A stretch of DNA of 30,786 nucleotides from CAZOJJ01 sp964580105 (GTDB lineage: Bacteria; Bacteroidota; Rhodothermia; Rhodothermales; Rubricoccaceae), in NCBI GenBank assembly GCA_964580105.1, contig CAZOJJ010000038.1:1-30786 (forward strand), given 5' to 3'. Each line of letters starts with the position of its first letter. Within the stretch, counting starts at the first letter, position 1. The translations under genes were made by a program, and so were the position numbers. Below the pieces are notes generated by a model. That model ran no database searches and was not told the origin of the DNA. It saw nothing but the letters and a program-made list of their open reading frames with translations. Positions 23,082 to 29,787 of the stretch are shown piece by piece.

Positions 23082-24019
23082 CCGAAGGACTGTGGGTGGA
23101 TGGGAGATGGCGGATGGGCCGTGAGGGCGGCCCGGACGGCGTCGAGCGGCATGGGGAGGCCGGTCCAGCGGCGGAAGGCGGCGGCGGCCTGGCCGAGCAA
23201 CATACCGAGGCCGCCGAGGGGCGTTGCGCCCCGGGCGGCGGCTTCGCGGAGCAGGCGCGTCTCCTCGGGCGCGTAGACGAGGTCGTAGACGAGATGGCCC
23301 GGGTGAAGGTCGTCCGCGTGCGCCCAGGGCGTCGTATCCGAATGCGGCATCATGCCGACGGGCGTGGCGTTGACGACGAGCGTGCTGCGGCGAATGGCCT
23401 CGCCGGCCTCCGCGAGCGGGAGGGCGCAGAGCGCGTCGGGGCCGGCCCAAGGGCTCAGGTCCGCCACCAGGCGCCGGGCCTGCTCGGTGCGGCGCGCGGC
23501 GACGGTCACGCGGCCCGGCTCGAACGCCGTCAGCAGGGCGTAGACGGCCGCGCGGGCGGCGCCCCCGGCGCCCAGGACGACGGCCTCGGTACCGGCCAGC
23601 GTCTCCGCGTGCGGCCGGAGCGGGAGCGCAAACCCCTCGGCATCCGTGTTGTCGCCCACGATCTCCTCGTCCGCGAACGCCAGCGTGTTGACGGCGCCGA
23701 CGGCCTCGGCGGCGGGTGTGAGCCGGTCCACCAGACGTACGGCGGCCTCCTTGTGCGGGATGGTCACGTTGGCGCCGAGGCACCCGAGCGCCCCGAGCCC
23801 GGCGACGGCGTCCCCGAGACGGGCGGCCTCGACGCGGCAGGCGAGGTAGACGGCGTCGAGGCCGAGCGCCCGGAAGGCGGCGTTGTGGATGGCCGGCGAC
23901 AGCGAGTGGCCGACGGGGTCGCCCAGGAGGACGGCGAACCGGAGGGGGGCGCGTGGAGGAGAGGAGGACGGGGTGCCAGGAGGCGCCTCCTCCGTTCCTC
24001 CGCGCGCCCGTTCCTCCAT
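23078..24019 (-). CDS. aroE: Shikimate dehydrogenase
   Basis: Reduces 3-dehydroshikimate to shikimate with NADPH in aromatic amino acid synthesis. The conserved parts are GDPVGHSLSPAIHN (shikimate-binding serines at 39 and 41), NVTIPHK (catalytic K90), AVNTL (N111), GDNTDAEGF (D126), the Rossmann loop LGAGGAARA, and a GGLGMLLGQAA C-terminal motif. With the ATG at 24019 there are about 25 extra N-terminal residues of low complexity (EERARGGTEEAPPGTPSSSPPRAP). They are encoded by a purine-then-pyrimidine palindromic stretch, and family members usually begin near FAVLLGD. No ATG, GTG or TTG is seen closer, so the extension may be real. The gene lies 6 bases after the TPR gene. Confidence 0.95.
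   Translation of the reverse strand: MEERARGGTEEAPPGTPSSSPPRAPLRFAVLLGDPVGHSLSPAIHNAAFRALGLDAVYLACRVEAARLGDAVAGLGALGCLGANVTIPHKEAAVRLVDRLTPAAEAVGAVNTLAFADEEIVGDNTDAEGFALPLRPHAETLAGTEAVVLGAGGAARAAVYALLTAFEPGRVTVAARRTEQARRLVADLSPWAGPDALCALPLAEAGEAIRRSTLVVNATPVGMMPHSDTTPWAHADDLHPGHLVYDLVYAPEETRLLREAAARGATPLGGLGMLLGQAAAAFRRWTGLPMPLDAVRAALTAHPPSPIHPQSFG
23957..24017. repeat. Palindromic purine/pyrimidine stretch inside the aroE start
   Basis: A perfect 14-bp palindrome AGGAGGCGCCTCCT (23978-23991) is flanked by GGAGGAGAGGAGGACGG-type and CCGTTCCTCC-type arms. The unit GGAGGAACGG occurs twice just after the aroE ATG, read on the minus strand. It resembles the junction elements at tsaE-folC and fur-phzF, but here it is translated. 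Confidence 0.7.
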
Positions 24020-24025
24020 GCCGTC

Positions 24026-25441
24026 CTACCGGCGTGCGTCGTCGGGGCGGCTGCCGGAGCGCGCGTTGCCCCAGAGCTCGCCGTAGGCGCGGCGGAACTC
24101 CTCACTCCGCGCGGGCTCCAGCTCGCAGGCGCGGTGGAGCGAACGCAGCGCCGACTCGCGCTGGCCCACCGAGGCGAGCACCTGTGCCTGGCGGAGGTGC
24201 ACCTCGCCCGAGGTCGGGTTGAGGCGGACGACCTCGTTGTAGGCCTGGAGCGCCTCGTCGGCCAGGCCCGCTTCGAGGTACGTCTCGGCCAGGTCGAGCC
24301 AGGCGTCGGCGTTCTCGGGGTCGAGGCGGACGACGTGGGCGTAGGAGGCGATGGCGTCGATGAGGCGCCCGCCGTTGTACTCGGAGTCCGCGCGGGCGTG
24401 CCAGTACTCGGCCACGGCCGGCTGGAGCGCGATGGCCTTGCCGAAGGCGCCGAGGGCGTCGCCGTAGCGCTCGAGGGCGTCGTAGCAGCAGCCGAGGCCG
24501 TACCAGGCGTCGGCGTACTCGGGGTCGTCCTGGACGGCGCGGAGGAGGTAGGAGACGGCCGTGGAGTAGTCCTCCAGCTCCTCGTAGGCGATGCCGAGGT
24601 TGTAGAACGTGGCCGCGTCGCCGTCCTCGTACTCGAGCACCTTGAGGTAGCTTTCGATGGCCTCCTGCGGCCGGCCGAGGTTGGCGAGCGCGTTGCCCCG
24701 GTTGTACCACGCGCTGGCGAAGTCGTCGCAGATGGCGACGGCAAAGTCGTAGGAGCTCACGGCCTCCTCGTAGCGCCCGAGCCGGTTGAGCACGATGCCC
24801 CGGTTGTACCACGCATTCTGCGCGTACGGGTCAATGTCGATCTGGCGGTCGTAGCACGCCACGGACTCGTCGAGCCGCTCGAGCTGGTCGTAGCAATAGC
24901 CGAGCTCGTACCACACCTCGGGGTGCTCGGGGTCGAGGTCGGCGCAGCGGCGGAGCGCGGCGACGGCGGCCTCGTAGCGGCCGAGCTTCTCCAGCGCGAT
25001 GCCCTGGTTGAAGAAGGCGTCGGTGTGGAGGGGGTCGAGGACGAAGGCGCGGTCGTAGGCGTCGAGCGCCTCGTCGGTGCGGCCGAGCGTGTCGAGCGTG
25101 ATGCCCCGGTTGACGACGGTCTCGGGGTCGGCCGGGTTGAGCATGAGCGCGCGGTCGTACGCCTCCAGCGCCTCCTCGTGGCGGTCGAGGTGGTTGAGGA
25201 GGATGCCGCGGCGGAGCCAGGAATCCGACGAGAACGGCTGCGCCTCGAGGGCGTGGTCGACCACGCCGAGGGCCTCGTCGAGACGGCCCTGCTCGAAGTA
25301 GTAGGTCGCGACGTTCTCGAGGTCTTCGGAGTCGAAGAACGCGCCGCCCTCGCGGCGGCTTCGCTCGTAGGCCTCAACCAGCTCCTGCAGCTCGTCGTCG
25401 CCGGCGGGGTCGTCGAATTCGTCGAACTCGAAATCGAACAT
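24026..25441 (-). CDS. Tetratricopeptide repeat protein
   Basis: A 471-residue cytoplasmic-looking protein. It has no signal peptide, and the N-terminus is acidic (MFDFEFDEFDDPAGDDELQEL). From about residue 40 on it consists of about 11-12 tandem 34-residue TPR motifs, each with the W/Y-LG-Y-A-P pattern, for example AWYNRGIVLNRLGRYEEAVSSYD and WYGLGCCYDALERYGDALGAF. TPR arrays form a superhelical protein-binding groove, so this is likely a scaffold or co-chaperone; the partner is unknown. It is the first gene of the TPR-aroE-pgeF-metalloprotease series, with gaps of 6 bases, an overlap, and 2 bases. Confidence 0.9.
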   Translation of the reverse strand: MFDFEFDEFDDPAGDDELQELVEAYERSRREGGAFFDSEDLENVATYYFEQGRLDEALGVVDHALEAQPFSSDSWLRRGILLNHLDRHEEALEAYDRALMLNPADPETVVNRGITLDTLGRTDEALDAYDRAFVLDPLHTDAFFNQGIALEKLGRYEAAVAALRRCADLDPEHPEVWYELGYCYDQLERLDESVACYDRQIDIDPYAQNAWYNRGIVLNRLGRYEEAVSSYDFAVAICDDFASAWYNRGNALANLGRPQEAIESYLKVLEYEDGDAATFYNLGIAYEELEDYSTAVSYLLRAVQDDPEYADAWYGLGCCYDALERYGDALGAFGKAIALQPAVAEYWHARADSEYNGGRLIDAIASYAHVVRLDPENADAWLDLAETYLEAGLADEALQAYNEVVRLNPTSGEVHLRQAQVLASVGQRESALRSLHRACELEPARSEEFRRAYGELWGNARSGSRPDDARR

Positions 25442-25521
25442 GCGGAAAGCGCACCAGGTTGGGGTGGGGGGAGCCCCGGGGGAAGGCGGGCGTCGGCGCC
25501 GGCGGGCGTCGGTCCGGGCGT

Positions 25522-25550
25522 ATAATACAGGGGCCGATTTCGGGATGCAA
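25522..25550 (-). promoter_or_regulatory. Promoter of the TPR-aroE-pgeF-metalloprotease operon
   Basis: On the minus strand TTGCAT (25545-25550), 17 bases, TATTAT (25522-25527). The expected leader to the ATG at 25441 is about 75 bases. The -10 region GTATAATAC (25520-25528) is nearly palindromic and reads TATAAT (25521-25526) on the plus strand, so it may also serve tmk, although no plus-strand -35 element is seen. Confidence 0.6.
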
Positions 25551-25706
25551 CCGGCCCCGGCGCTCTTCGGACGGCGGCGGGCCGCGCCGTGCCCGCTCTA
25601 ACGAGCGAGGGGCCGGATGTTTCCTCCGAACGGGGGCGCTCACCGCGTATTGCCCGTGGATTCGGCGTCGCCGCTCCGTTTCGTCTCGCCCCGTTTCCCC
25701 TTTCCC

Positions 25707-26366
25707 GTGCTCCTCAGCTTCGAAGGCATCGACGGCAGCGGCAAGAGCACGCAGGCGCGGCGGCTCGACGCCCACCTCCAGCGCGCCGGGCACGTCACGC
25801 TCCTCGTGCGCGAGCCGGGCGGGCCACCGCTGGCCGAGCGCGTGCGGGCACTCCTGCTGGACGGAGAGGTCGCCGTGAGCCCGTTCGCCGAGCTCCTGCT
25901 GTTCTCGGCCGCGCGGGCGCAGCTCGTCGAGGAGACGGTCCGCCCGGCGCTGACGGCGGGGACGATCGTCCTGTGCGACCGCTTCTTCGACTCCACGACG
26001 GCCTACCAGGGCGGGGGGCGCGGCCTCGCCGACACGGACTGGCTCGACGCCTTCAACCGCCGCGTGACGGGCGGCCTCGTGCCGGACCGCACCTACCTCT
26101 TCGACGTGCCGCTGGAGACGGCCGCGAAGCGGCGGGTGGACCGGGACGGCCGCCGGCCCGACCGGATGGAGGCCGGCGGCGAAGCGTTCTTCGAGCGCGT
26201 CCGCGCGGCGTACCATCGGCTGGCGGAGCGCGAGCCCGAGCGGATCCGCGTCCTCGACGGCACGCTCCCGCCGGACTGGCTCCACGAGCAGGTCGTCCGC
26301 GACGTCGAGCGGTTGCTCCACGCGGGCGCCGGCGTCGGGCTGCCGAGCCAGCGCCCCCGCCGCTGA
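25707..26366 (+). CDS. tmk: Thymidylate kinase
   Basis: Phosphorylates dTMP to dTDP with ATP. With the GTG start at 25707 the protein is 219 residues and begins MLLSFEGIDGSGKSTQARRL, the standard N-terminus of the family. The P-loop is at 7-15 (K13). REPGGPP (35-41) is the dTMP site, and LLLFSAARAQLVEE and VLCDRFFDSTTAYQG (D91, R92) follow, then a lid with basic residues. An in-frame ATG at 25617 would add 30 residues without homology, so the GTG is preferred. The GTG is directly preceded by the pyrimidine run CGTTTCCCCTTTCCC. Confidence 0.95.
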   Translation: MLLSFEGIDGSGKSTQARRLDAHLQRAGHVTLLVREPGGPPLAERVRALLLDGEVAVSPFAELLLFSAARAQLVEETVRPALTAGTIVLCDRFFDSTTAYQGGGRGLADTDWLDAFNRRVTGGLVPDRTYLFDVPLETAAKRRVDRDGRRPDRMEAGGEAFFERVRAAYHRLAEREPERIRVLDGTLPPDWLHEQVVRDVERLLHAGAGVGLPSQRPRR

Positions 26367-26399
26367 GGCAACCCGCCCGCTCGCCCTCCGTTCTCTGCG

Positions 26400-26460
26400 T
26401 TCCCGGCTTCCCCGGTTCCCGGCTTCCCCGATTCCCGGCTCTCCAATGTCCGGCTCTCCG
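26400..26460. repeat. 15/16-bp tandem repeat that contains the fur start codon
   Basis: Four imperfect units: TTCCCGGCTTCCCCGG (26400-26415), TTCCCGGCTTCCCCGA (26416-26431), TTCCCGGCTCTCCA (26432-26445) and ATGTCCGGCTCTCCG (26446-26460). The next copy begins ATGTCC at 26461. The repeat therefore places two in-frame ATGs 15 bases apart. Confidence 0.9.
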
Positions 26461-26955
26461 ATGTCCACGACGCCCACGATGCTCCCTCAGGCCCGGCTCG
26501 ACGAGGTCCGCCGCCTCTTCGCCGACTTCCTCAAGCGGCGCGGGCAGCGCCGGACGCCCGAGCGCTTCGCCGTCCTCGACGCGCTCTACGCGACGGGCGA
26601 CCACCTCGACGCCGACACGCTCTACCTCCGCCTCAAGAACGACGGCGTCCAGGTCAGCCGCGCCACCGTCTACAACACGCTGGAGCTGCTGCTCGACTGC
26701 GACCTCGTCGTGAAGCACCAGTTCGGCAAGACGCAGGCGAAGTACGAGCGGGCCTACGCCTACTGGCAGCACGACCACCTCCTCTGCATCGACTGCGGGG
26801 CCATCTACGAATTCTGCGATCCGCGTTTGCAGAGCATCCAGGAGACGGTGGCCGACATCTACGGGTTCGAGGTCGCCCAGCACGCGCTCACCATCTACGG
26901 CCATTGCCGCCGCCCCGGATGCCCGGGGAAGGCAGACGTGGGAAGTGCGAAGTGA
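26446..26955 (+). CDS. Fur-family metal-dependent transcriptional regulator
   Basis: A 169-residue DNA-binding regulator. The winged-helix region spans about 20-95, with RRTPERFAVLDALYATGDHLDADTL and the recognition helix VSRATVYNTLELL. The metal region has YWQHDHLLCIDCGAIYEF (H109, H111 and Zn-type C114, C117) and the C-terminal CRRPGC (C154, C159) completes a structural zinc site. This set fits a true Fur/Zur/PerR-type protein; iron sensing (Fur) is most likely, but the metal cannot be decided from the sequence. Start choice is unclear: ATGs at 26446, 26461 and 26479 are all in frame, and the first two lie within a tandem repeat. It is 79 bases downstream of tmk. Confidence 0.92.
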   Translation: MSGSPMSTTPTMLPQARLDEVRRLFADFLKRRGQRRTPERFAVLDALYATGDHLDADTLYLRLKNDGVQVSRATVYNTLELLLDCDLVVKHQFGKTQAKYERAYAYWQHDHLLCIDCGAIYEFCDPRLQSIQETVADIYGFEVAQHALTIYGHCRRPGCPGKADVGSAK

Positions 26956-27008
26956 GAAGGGGCTCTGCCTCGGCCTTTCTGCCTTCGTCCTTCATCCGTC
27001 CCACTTCC
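26939..27008. repeat. Purine/pyrimidine junction element between fur and phzF
   Basis: The purine-rich arm TGGGAAGTGCGAAGTGAGAA (from 26939) encodes the last residues and TGA of the regulator. The pyrimidine-rich arm (about 26977-27008) ends TCCCACTTCC just before the ATG at 27010. GGAAGTG (26941-26947) and CACTTCC (27002-27008) are complementary. The elements GTGGGAAG and TCCCACTTC are shared with the tsaE-folC junction. Confidence 0.7.
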
Positions 27009-27009
27009 G

Positions 27010-27804
27010 ATGATCCCACTCCTTCAGATCGACGCCTTCGCCGACGGGCCCTTCACGGGCAACCCCGCCGCCGTCTGCCTCCTCGACGGACCCGCCGAGG
27101 CGGACTGGATGCAGCGGGTGGCGATGGAGATGAACCTCTCCGAGACGGCGTTCCTCCATCCGGCCGACCACGGCTACCACCTCCGCTGGTTCACGCCCAC
27201 CGCTGAGGTGCCCCTGTGTGGGCACGCCACGCTGGCCTCGGCGCACGCGCTCGTCGAGACCGGCCGCCTCGGGGCCGACGAGGCCGCGCACTTCCAGACG
27301 GCCAGCGGCCTGCTCACGGTGACGCGGACGGAGGACGGCCGCCTCACGATGGACTTTCCCGCCACGGTGCCCGAGGCCGCCGAGGGGCCGCCCGGCTTCA
27401 CCGACGTCTTCGGGACCGAGGCCGTCTGGTTCGGCCGCGCCCGCTTCGACCTCTTCGCCGAGGTGGCCGACGAGGCCACGGTGCGCACGCTCGAGCCCGA
27501 CCCCGCCGCCGTCGCCGCCCTCGGGATGCGCGGGATCATCGTCACGGCGAAGGCGGACGACGGGCAATCTTACGATTTCGTCTCTCGCTTCTTCGCGCCC
27601 GGCGTCGGGATCGCGGAGGACCCCGTGACGGGCTCGGCGCACTGCGCCCTCGCGCCGTACTGGGCGCGTAAGCTGCGGCAGGCCACGCTCACCGGCTACC
27701 AGGCGTCGAAGCGCGGCGGCCTCGTGGGCGTCCACGTACGCGGCGACCGGGTGGACCTCACCGGCCGGGCCGTGACGGTCCTGCGCGGCGAGTGGGTGGC
27801 GTAA
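27010..27804 (+). CDS. PhzF-family isomerase/epimerase
   Basis: A 264-residue protein of the PhzF / diaminopimelate-epimerase-like fold. It starts MIPLLQIDAFADGPFTGNPAAVCLL, the family signature. The catalytic glutamate is in NLSETAF (E45), RWFTPTAEVPLCGHATLASAHAL gives the first glycine-rich ligand site and EDPVTGSAHCALAPYW the second. PhzF itself isomerises a phenazine precursor, but no other phenazine genes are present, and most family members have unknown metabolic substrates, so only the family call is safe. It is co-directional with fur and pyrR. Confidence 0.92.
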   Translation: MIPLLQIDAFADGPFTGNPAAVCLLDGPAEADWMQRVAMEMNLSETAFLHPADHGYHLRWFTPTAEVPLCGHATLASAHALVETGRLGADEAAHFQTASGLLTVTRTEDGRLTMDFPATVPEAAEGPPGFTDVFGTEAVWFGRARFDLFAEVADEATVRTLEPDPAAVAALGMRGIIVTAKADDGQSYDFVSRFFAPGVGIAEDPVTGSAHCALAPYWARKLRQATLTGYQASKRGGLVGVHVRGDRVDLTGRAVTVLRGEWVA

Positions 27805-27832
27805 GTTGACGGCCTCGCCTTCCCTGCTGCCG

Positions 27833-28354
27833 ATGGCCCGCTCCTCGCTGATGTCGCCCGCCCGCGTCCGCCGGACGCTCACGCGCCTCGCCTACGAGGT
27901 GATCGAGCGGAACCGGGGCGGGGCCAACCTGCTGGTGTTCGGCATCCGCACCCGCGGCGTGGTCCTGGCCGAGCAGATCAGCGGCATCCTCGGCGGGATC
28001 GAAGGGCGCCCGTTCGAGGTGCATCCGCTCGACGTGACCGCCTTCCGCGATGACCGCCCCGAGGCCGAGCCGGAGCCGCTCGCCGAGGACGCGCCGGACG
28101 TGGACGACCGCGACGTGCTCCTCGTGGACGACGTGCTCTTCACCGGCCGCACCGCCCGCGCCGCCATCGACGCCGTACTCCGCTATGGCCGCCCGCGCTC
28201 CATCCAATTGGCCGTGCTCATCGACCGGGGGCACCGCGAGTACCCCATCCAGCCCGACTTCGTCGGCCGCGTGATCCCGACGAAGCACCGGGAGCGCGTC
28301 GTGGTCGAGACGGGCGAGGAACTCGCCGTCTACCTCGACGAGCCCGAGGCGTAA
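27833..28354 (+). CDS. pyrR: PyrR-type bifunctional pyr regulator / uracil phosphoribosyltransferase
   Basis: A 173-residue protein of the PRPP-binding PRTase type I family. The PRPP loop is DVLLVDDVLFTGRTARAAIDAV, IRTRGVVLAEQI forms the first flexible region, and VLIDRGHREYPIQPDFVGR plus PTKHRERVVV are typical of PyrR. In Bacillus, PyrR binds pyr mRNA leaders and controls attenuation; in other bacteria it may act mainly as a uracil phosphoribosyltransferase. No pyrimidine genes are present here. Starts at 27806 (TTG), 27833 (ATG) and 27851 (ATG) are all in frame. I chose 27833, which follows a C/T-rich stretch. Confidence 0.93.
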   Translation: MARSSLMSPARVRRTLTRLAYEVIERNRGGANLLVFGIRTRGVVLAEQISGILGGIEGRPFEVHPLDVTAFRDDRPEAEPEPLAEDAPDVDDRDVLLVDDVLFTGRTARAAIDAVLRYGRPRSIQLAVLIDRGHREYPIQPDFVGRVIPTKHRERVVVETGEELAVYLDEPEA

Positions 28355-28369
28355 TCGGATTCGGGCGAA

Positions 28370-29326
28370 TCAACCGTCGCCGCGCTCGGAACCGTCGTCC
28401 TCCTCCGTGTCGCCGCTCCCCTCGTCGTCCGGCTCCGGCGCAGGTGGCGGTGCGGGCGCGTCCGTCTCGGCCTCGGGCTCCGGGATTGGCTCCTCGTCCG
28501 GGGTCGGCTCTTCGGCTTCCGGTTCGCGCGGCGGCGTCGGCGCGCGGTTCCATCCTTCCGGCGGCTCGGTGGTGTGGATGCGGACCTCGGATCCCTCCCG
28601 GAGCGGCATGCCCGCCCGGGGCTCCTGCCACCGCACCGTATCGGCGCGGGCGTTCGGCGAGTCCACCCACAGGCCGGTCTGGCGGATCACGTCCCGCGCC
28701 TGGTCGGGGGGCAGCCCCGTCACATCCGGGACACGGACCTCGCGGCGGCCGAGGCCGGGGCTGAGCCAGAGGGTGACCTGCGAGCCCACCGGCACCGCAC
28801 TCCCTGCGGGGGGCGTCTGGCGTGTGACCGTCCCCTCGTACGGCGTCCGCACCGTGTCCGTCTGCACCTGTCCGACGAGCAGCCCGGCCTCGGTGATTTC
28901 CGAGCGGGCCACGCCCTCCGAGAGCGTGACGACCGAGGGGACGGTGACCATCTCCTTCGGGCTCTCGTTGACGTAGTAGTAGATGCGCCGCCCCGGCTTG
29001 ACCGACGCGTTGGGCAGTGGCGTCTGATCGACGACGATGTCCGGCGGCAGGTTGGGGTTGAACGGCTGAGCCTGCCGCTCGGCCCGGAGCCCCGCCCGCT
29101 CGATCACGGCTTCCGCCTCCGACGCCGGCAACTGACGCACCTCGGGGACGGCGACGACGGCGTCGTGGCGCGTCCAGAGCGGCATGAGGGCGTAGTTCAT
29201 CAGGAGGAGGAAGAACACGAAGCCGACTCCCAGGCCGGCGAGGCCGAGCCAGAACTGGCGGCTCGTCAGCACCGGGCGGATCCAGCGCAGGCCCTCCTTG
29301 AAACGAGACGGGGACGAGCGGGCCAT
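28370..29326 (-). CDS. Membrane-anchored PASTA-domain protein
   Basis: A 318-residue protein. A short basic cytoplasmic segment (1-24) is followed by one transmembrane helix (about 25-45, QFWLGLAGLGVGFVFFLLLMNYA). Three PASTA domains follow outside the cytoplasm (about 57-125, 126-197, 198-268), with PEVRQLPASEAEAVIERAGL, VPSVVTLSEGVARSEITEAGL and VPDVTGLPPDQARDVIRQTGL. The tail (269-318) is highly acidic and Pro-rich. PASTA domains bind peptidoglycan fragments or link wall proteins; there is no Ser/Thr kinase or transpeptidase domain attached or nearby. The ATG at 29326 is chosen because the upstream in-frame extension is not membrane- or domain-like. It converges with pyrR across 15 bases. 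Confidence 0.9.
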   Translation of the reverse strand: MARSSPSRFKEGLRWIRPVLTSRQFWLGLAGLGVGFVFFLLLMNYALMPLWTRHDAVVAVPEVRQLPASEAEAVIERAGLRAERQAQPFNPNLPPDIVVDQTPLPNASVKPGRRIYYYVNESPKEMVTVPSVVTLSEGVARSEITEAGLLVGQVQTDTVRTPYEGTVTRQTPPAGSAVPVGSQVTLWLSPGLGRREVRVPDVTGLPPDQARDVIRQTGLWVDSPNARADTVRWQEPRAGMPLREGSEVRIHTTEPPEGWNRAPTPPREPEAEEPTPDEEPIPEPEAETDAPAPPPAPEPDDEGSGDTEEDDGSERGDG

Positions 29327-29588
29327 AGCGGCACAACAAGGGTGGTCAGAGGAGCAGCGGTCGCCCGGGTCGGGGCGGAGCGAGGCCGCAAGATATCGCC
29401 GTCTGCAAGGCCGCTTCTCTTCCTGCAACCTCCATGCGGCGGTAGGAACGCCGCCTCTCGGGCGAGGTTGGAGAGGAGCCGCTCAGAACGGCGCGCAAGG
29501 TGGGTTCTCCCAGTAAGGGCAACGAAACCACAGCGCTGCTTCGAGGGCCGCTCGTTCCTTCCATGAGGCGGTCGCCAAGGCGGGGTGA
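29327..29588. other. Gene-free region upstream of the rRNA promoters
   Basis: No convincing gene; the open frames here have no domain-like content. It holds a nested hairpin: CAACCTC (29426-29432) pairs with GAGGTTG (29464-29470), and inside it GCGGCG (29436-29441) pairs with CGCCGC (29449-29454). It must also contain the promoter of the PASTA gene, which I could not locate. Confidence 0.6.
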
Positions 29589-29604
29589 ACGGTTCGTGAA
29601 CCGT
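29589..29604. promoter_or_regulatory. Palindrome just upstream of the rRNA P1 promoter
   Basis: ACGGTTCGTGAACCGT, 7-bp arms with a 2-base centre, ends 10 bases before the -35 element of P1. The dyad symmetry and position suggest a dimeric regulator's operator; the protein is unknown. Confidence 0.5.
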
Positions 29605-29614
29605 GCAAAAGTGC

Positions 29615-29644
29615 TTGACCCCCGCCTCGGGCACTCCGTAAAAT
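29615..29644 (+). promoter_or_regulatory. rRNA promoter P1
   Basis: TTGACC (29615-29620), 18-base spacer, TAAAAT (29639-29644). Strong sigma-70-type match, about 340 bases upstream of the 16S gene. Confidence 0.75.
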
Positions 29645-29666
29645 GACACTCCTCGCAAGCGGGACG

Positions 29667-29683
29667 GCGTTCGCGCCGAACGC
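29667..29683. other. Hairpin between the two rRNA promoters
   Basis: GCGTTCG (29667-29673) and CGAACGC (29677-29683) with a 3-base loop. It would form in the P1 transcript upstream of P2; function unknown. Confidence 0.5.
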
Positions 29684-29752
29684 AACCGAGGGCAAGGCTT
29701 CGCCGCCTCGGATAGGCCGGGGCGCTCTTCCTCCGAAGAGACCGTGAAGCGC

Positions 29753-29781
29753 TTGACACGACTGAGAAGCTGCCGTAAGTT
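29753..29781 (+). promoter_or_regulatory. rRNA promoter P2
   Basis: Perfect TTGACA (29753-29758), 17-base spacer, TAAGTT (29776-29781). About 200 bases upstream of the 16S gene, which is the normal layout for rRNA operons with tandem promoters. This near-consensus sequence is of the general bacterial type, not the TTTG/TAnnTTTG type known from Bacteroides. Confidence 0.8.
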
Positions 29782-29787
29782 GGCAGG

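Noticed and set aside
27010..27804. Phenazine biosynthesis locus
   Set aside because: Only a PhzF-family protein is present, with no other phz genes; the family is broad.
28358..28371. Terminator hairpin GATTCG/CGAATC between pyrR and the PASTA gene
   Set aside because: Only 6 bp with a 2-base loop and no T-run; too weak to annotate.
29346..29759. Possible gene upstream of the rRNA operon
   Set aside because: Arg/Ser/Pro-rich translation, overlaps the P1 promoter, no family features.
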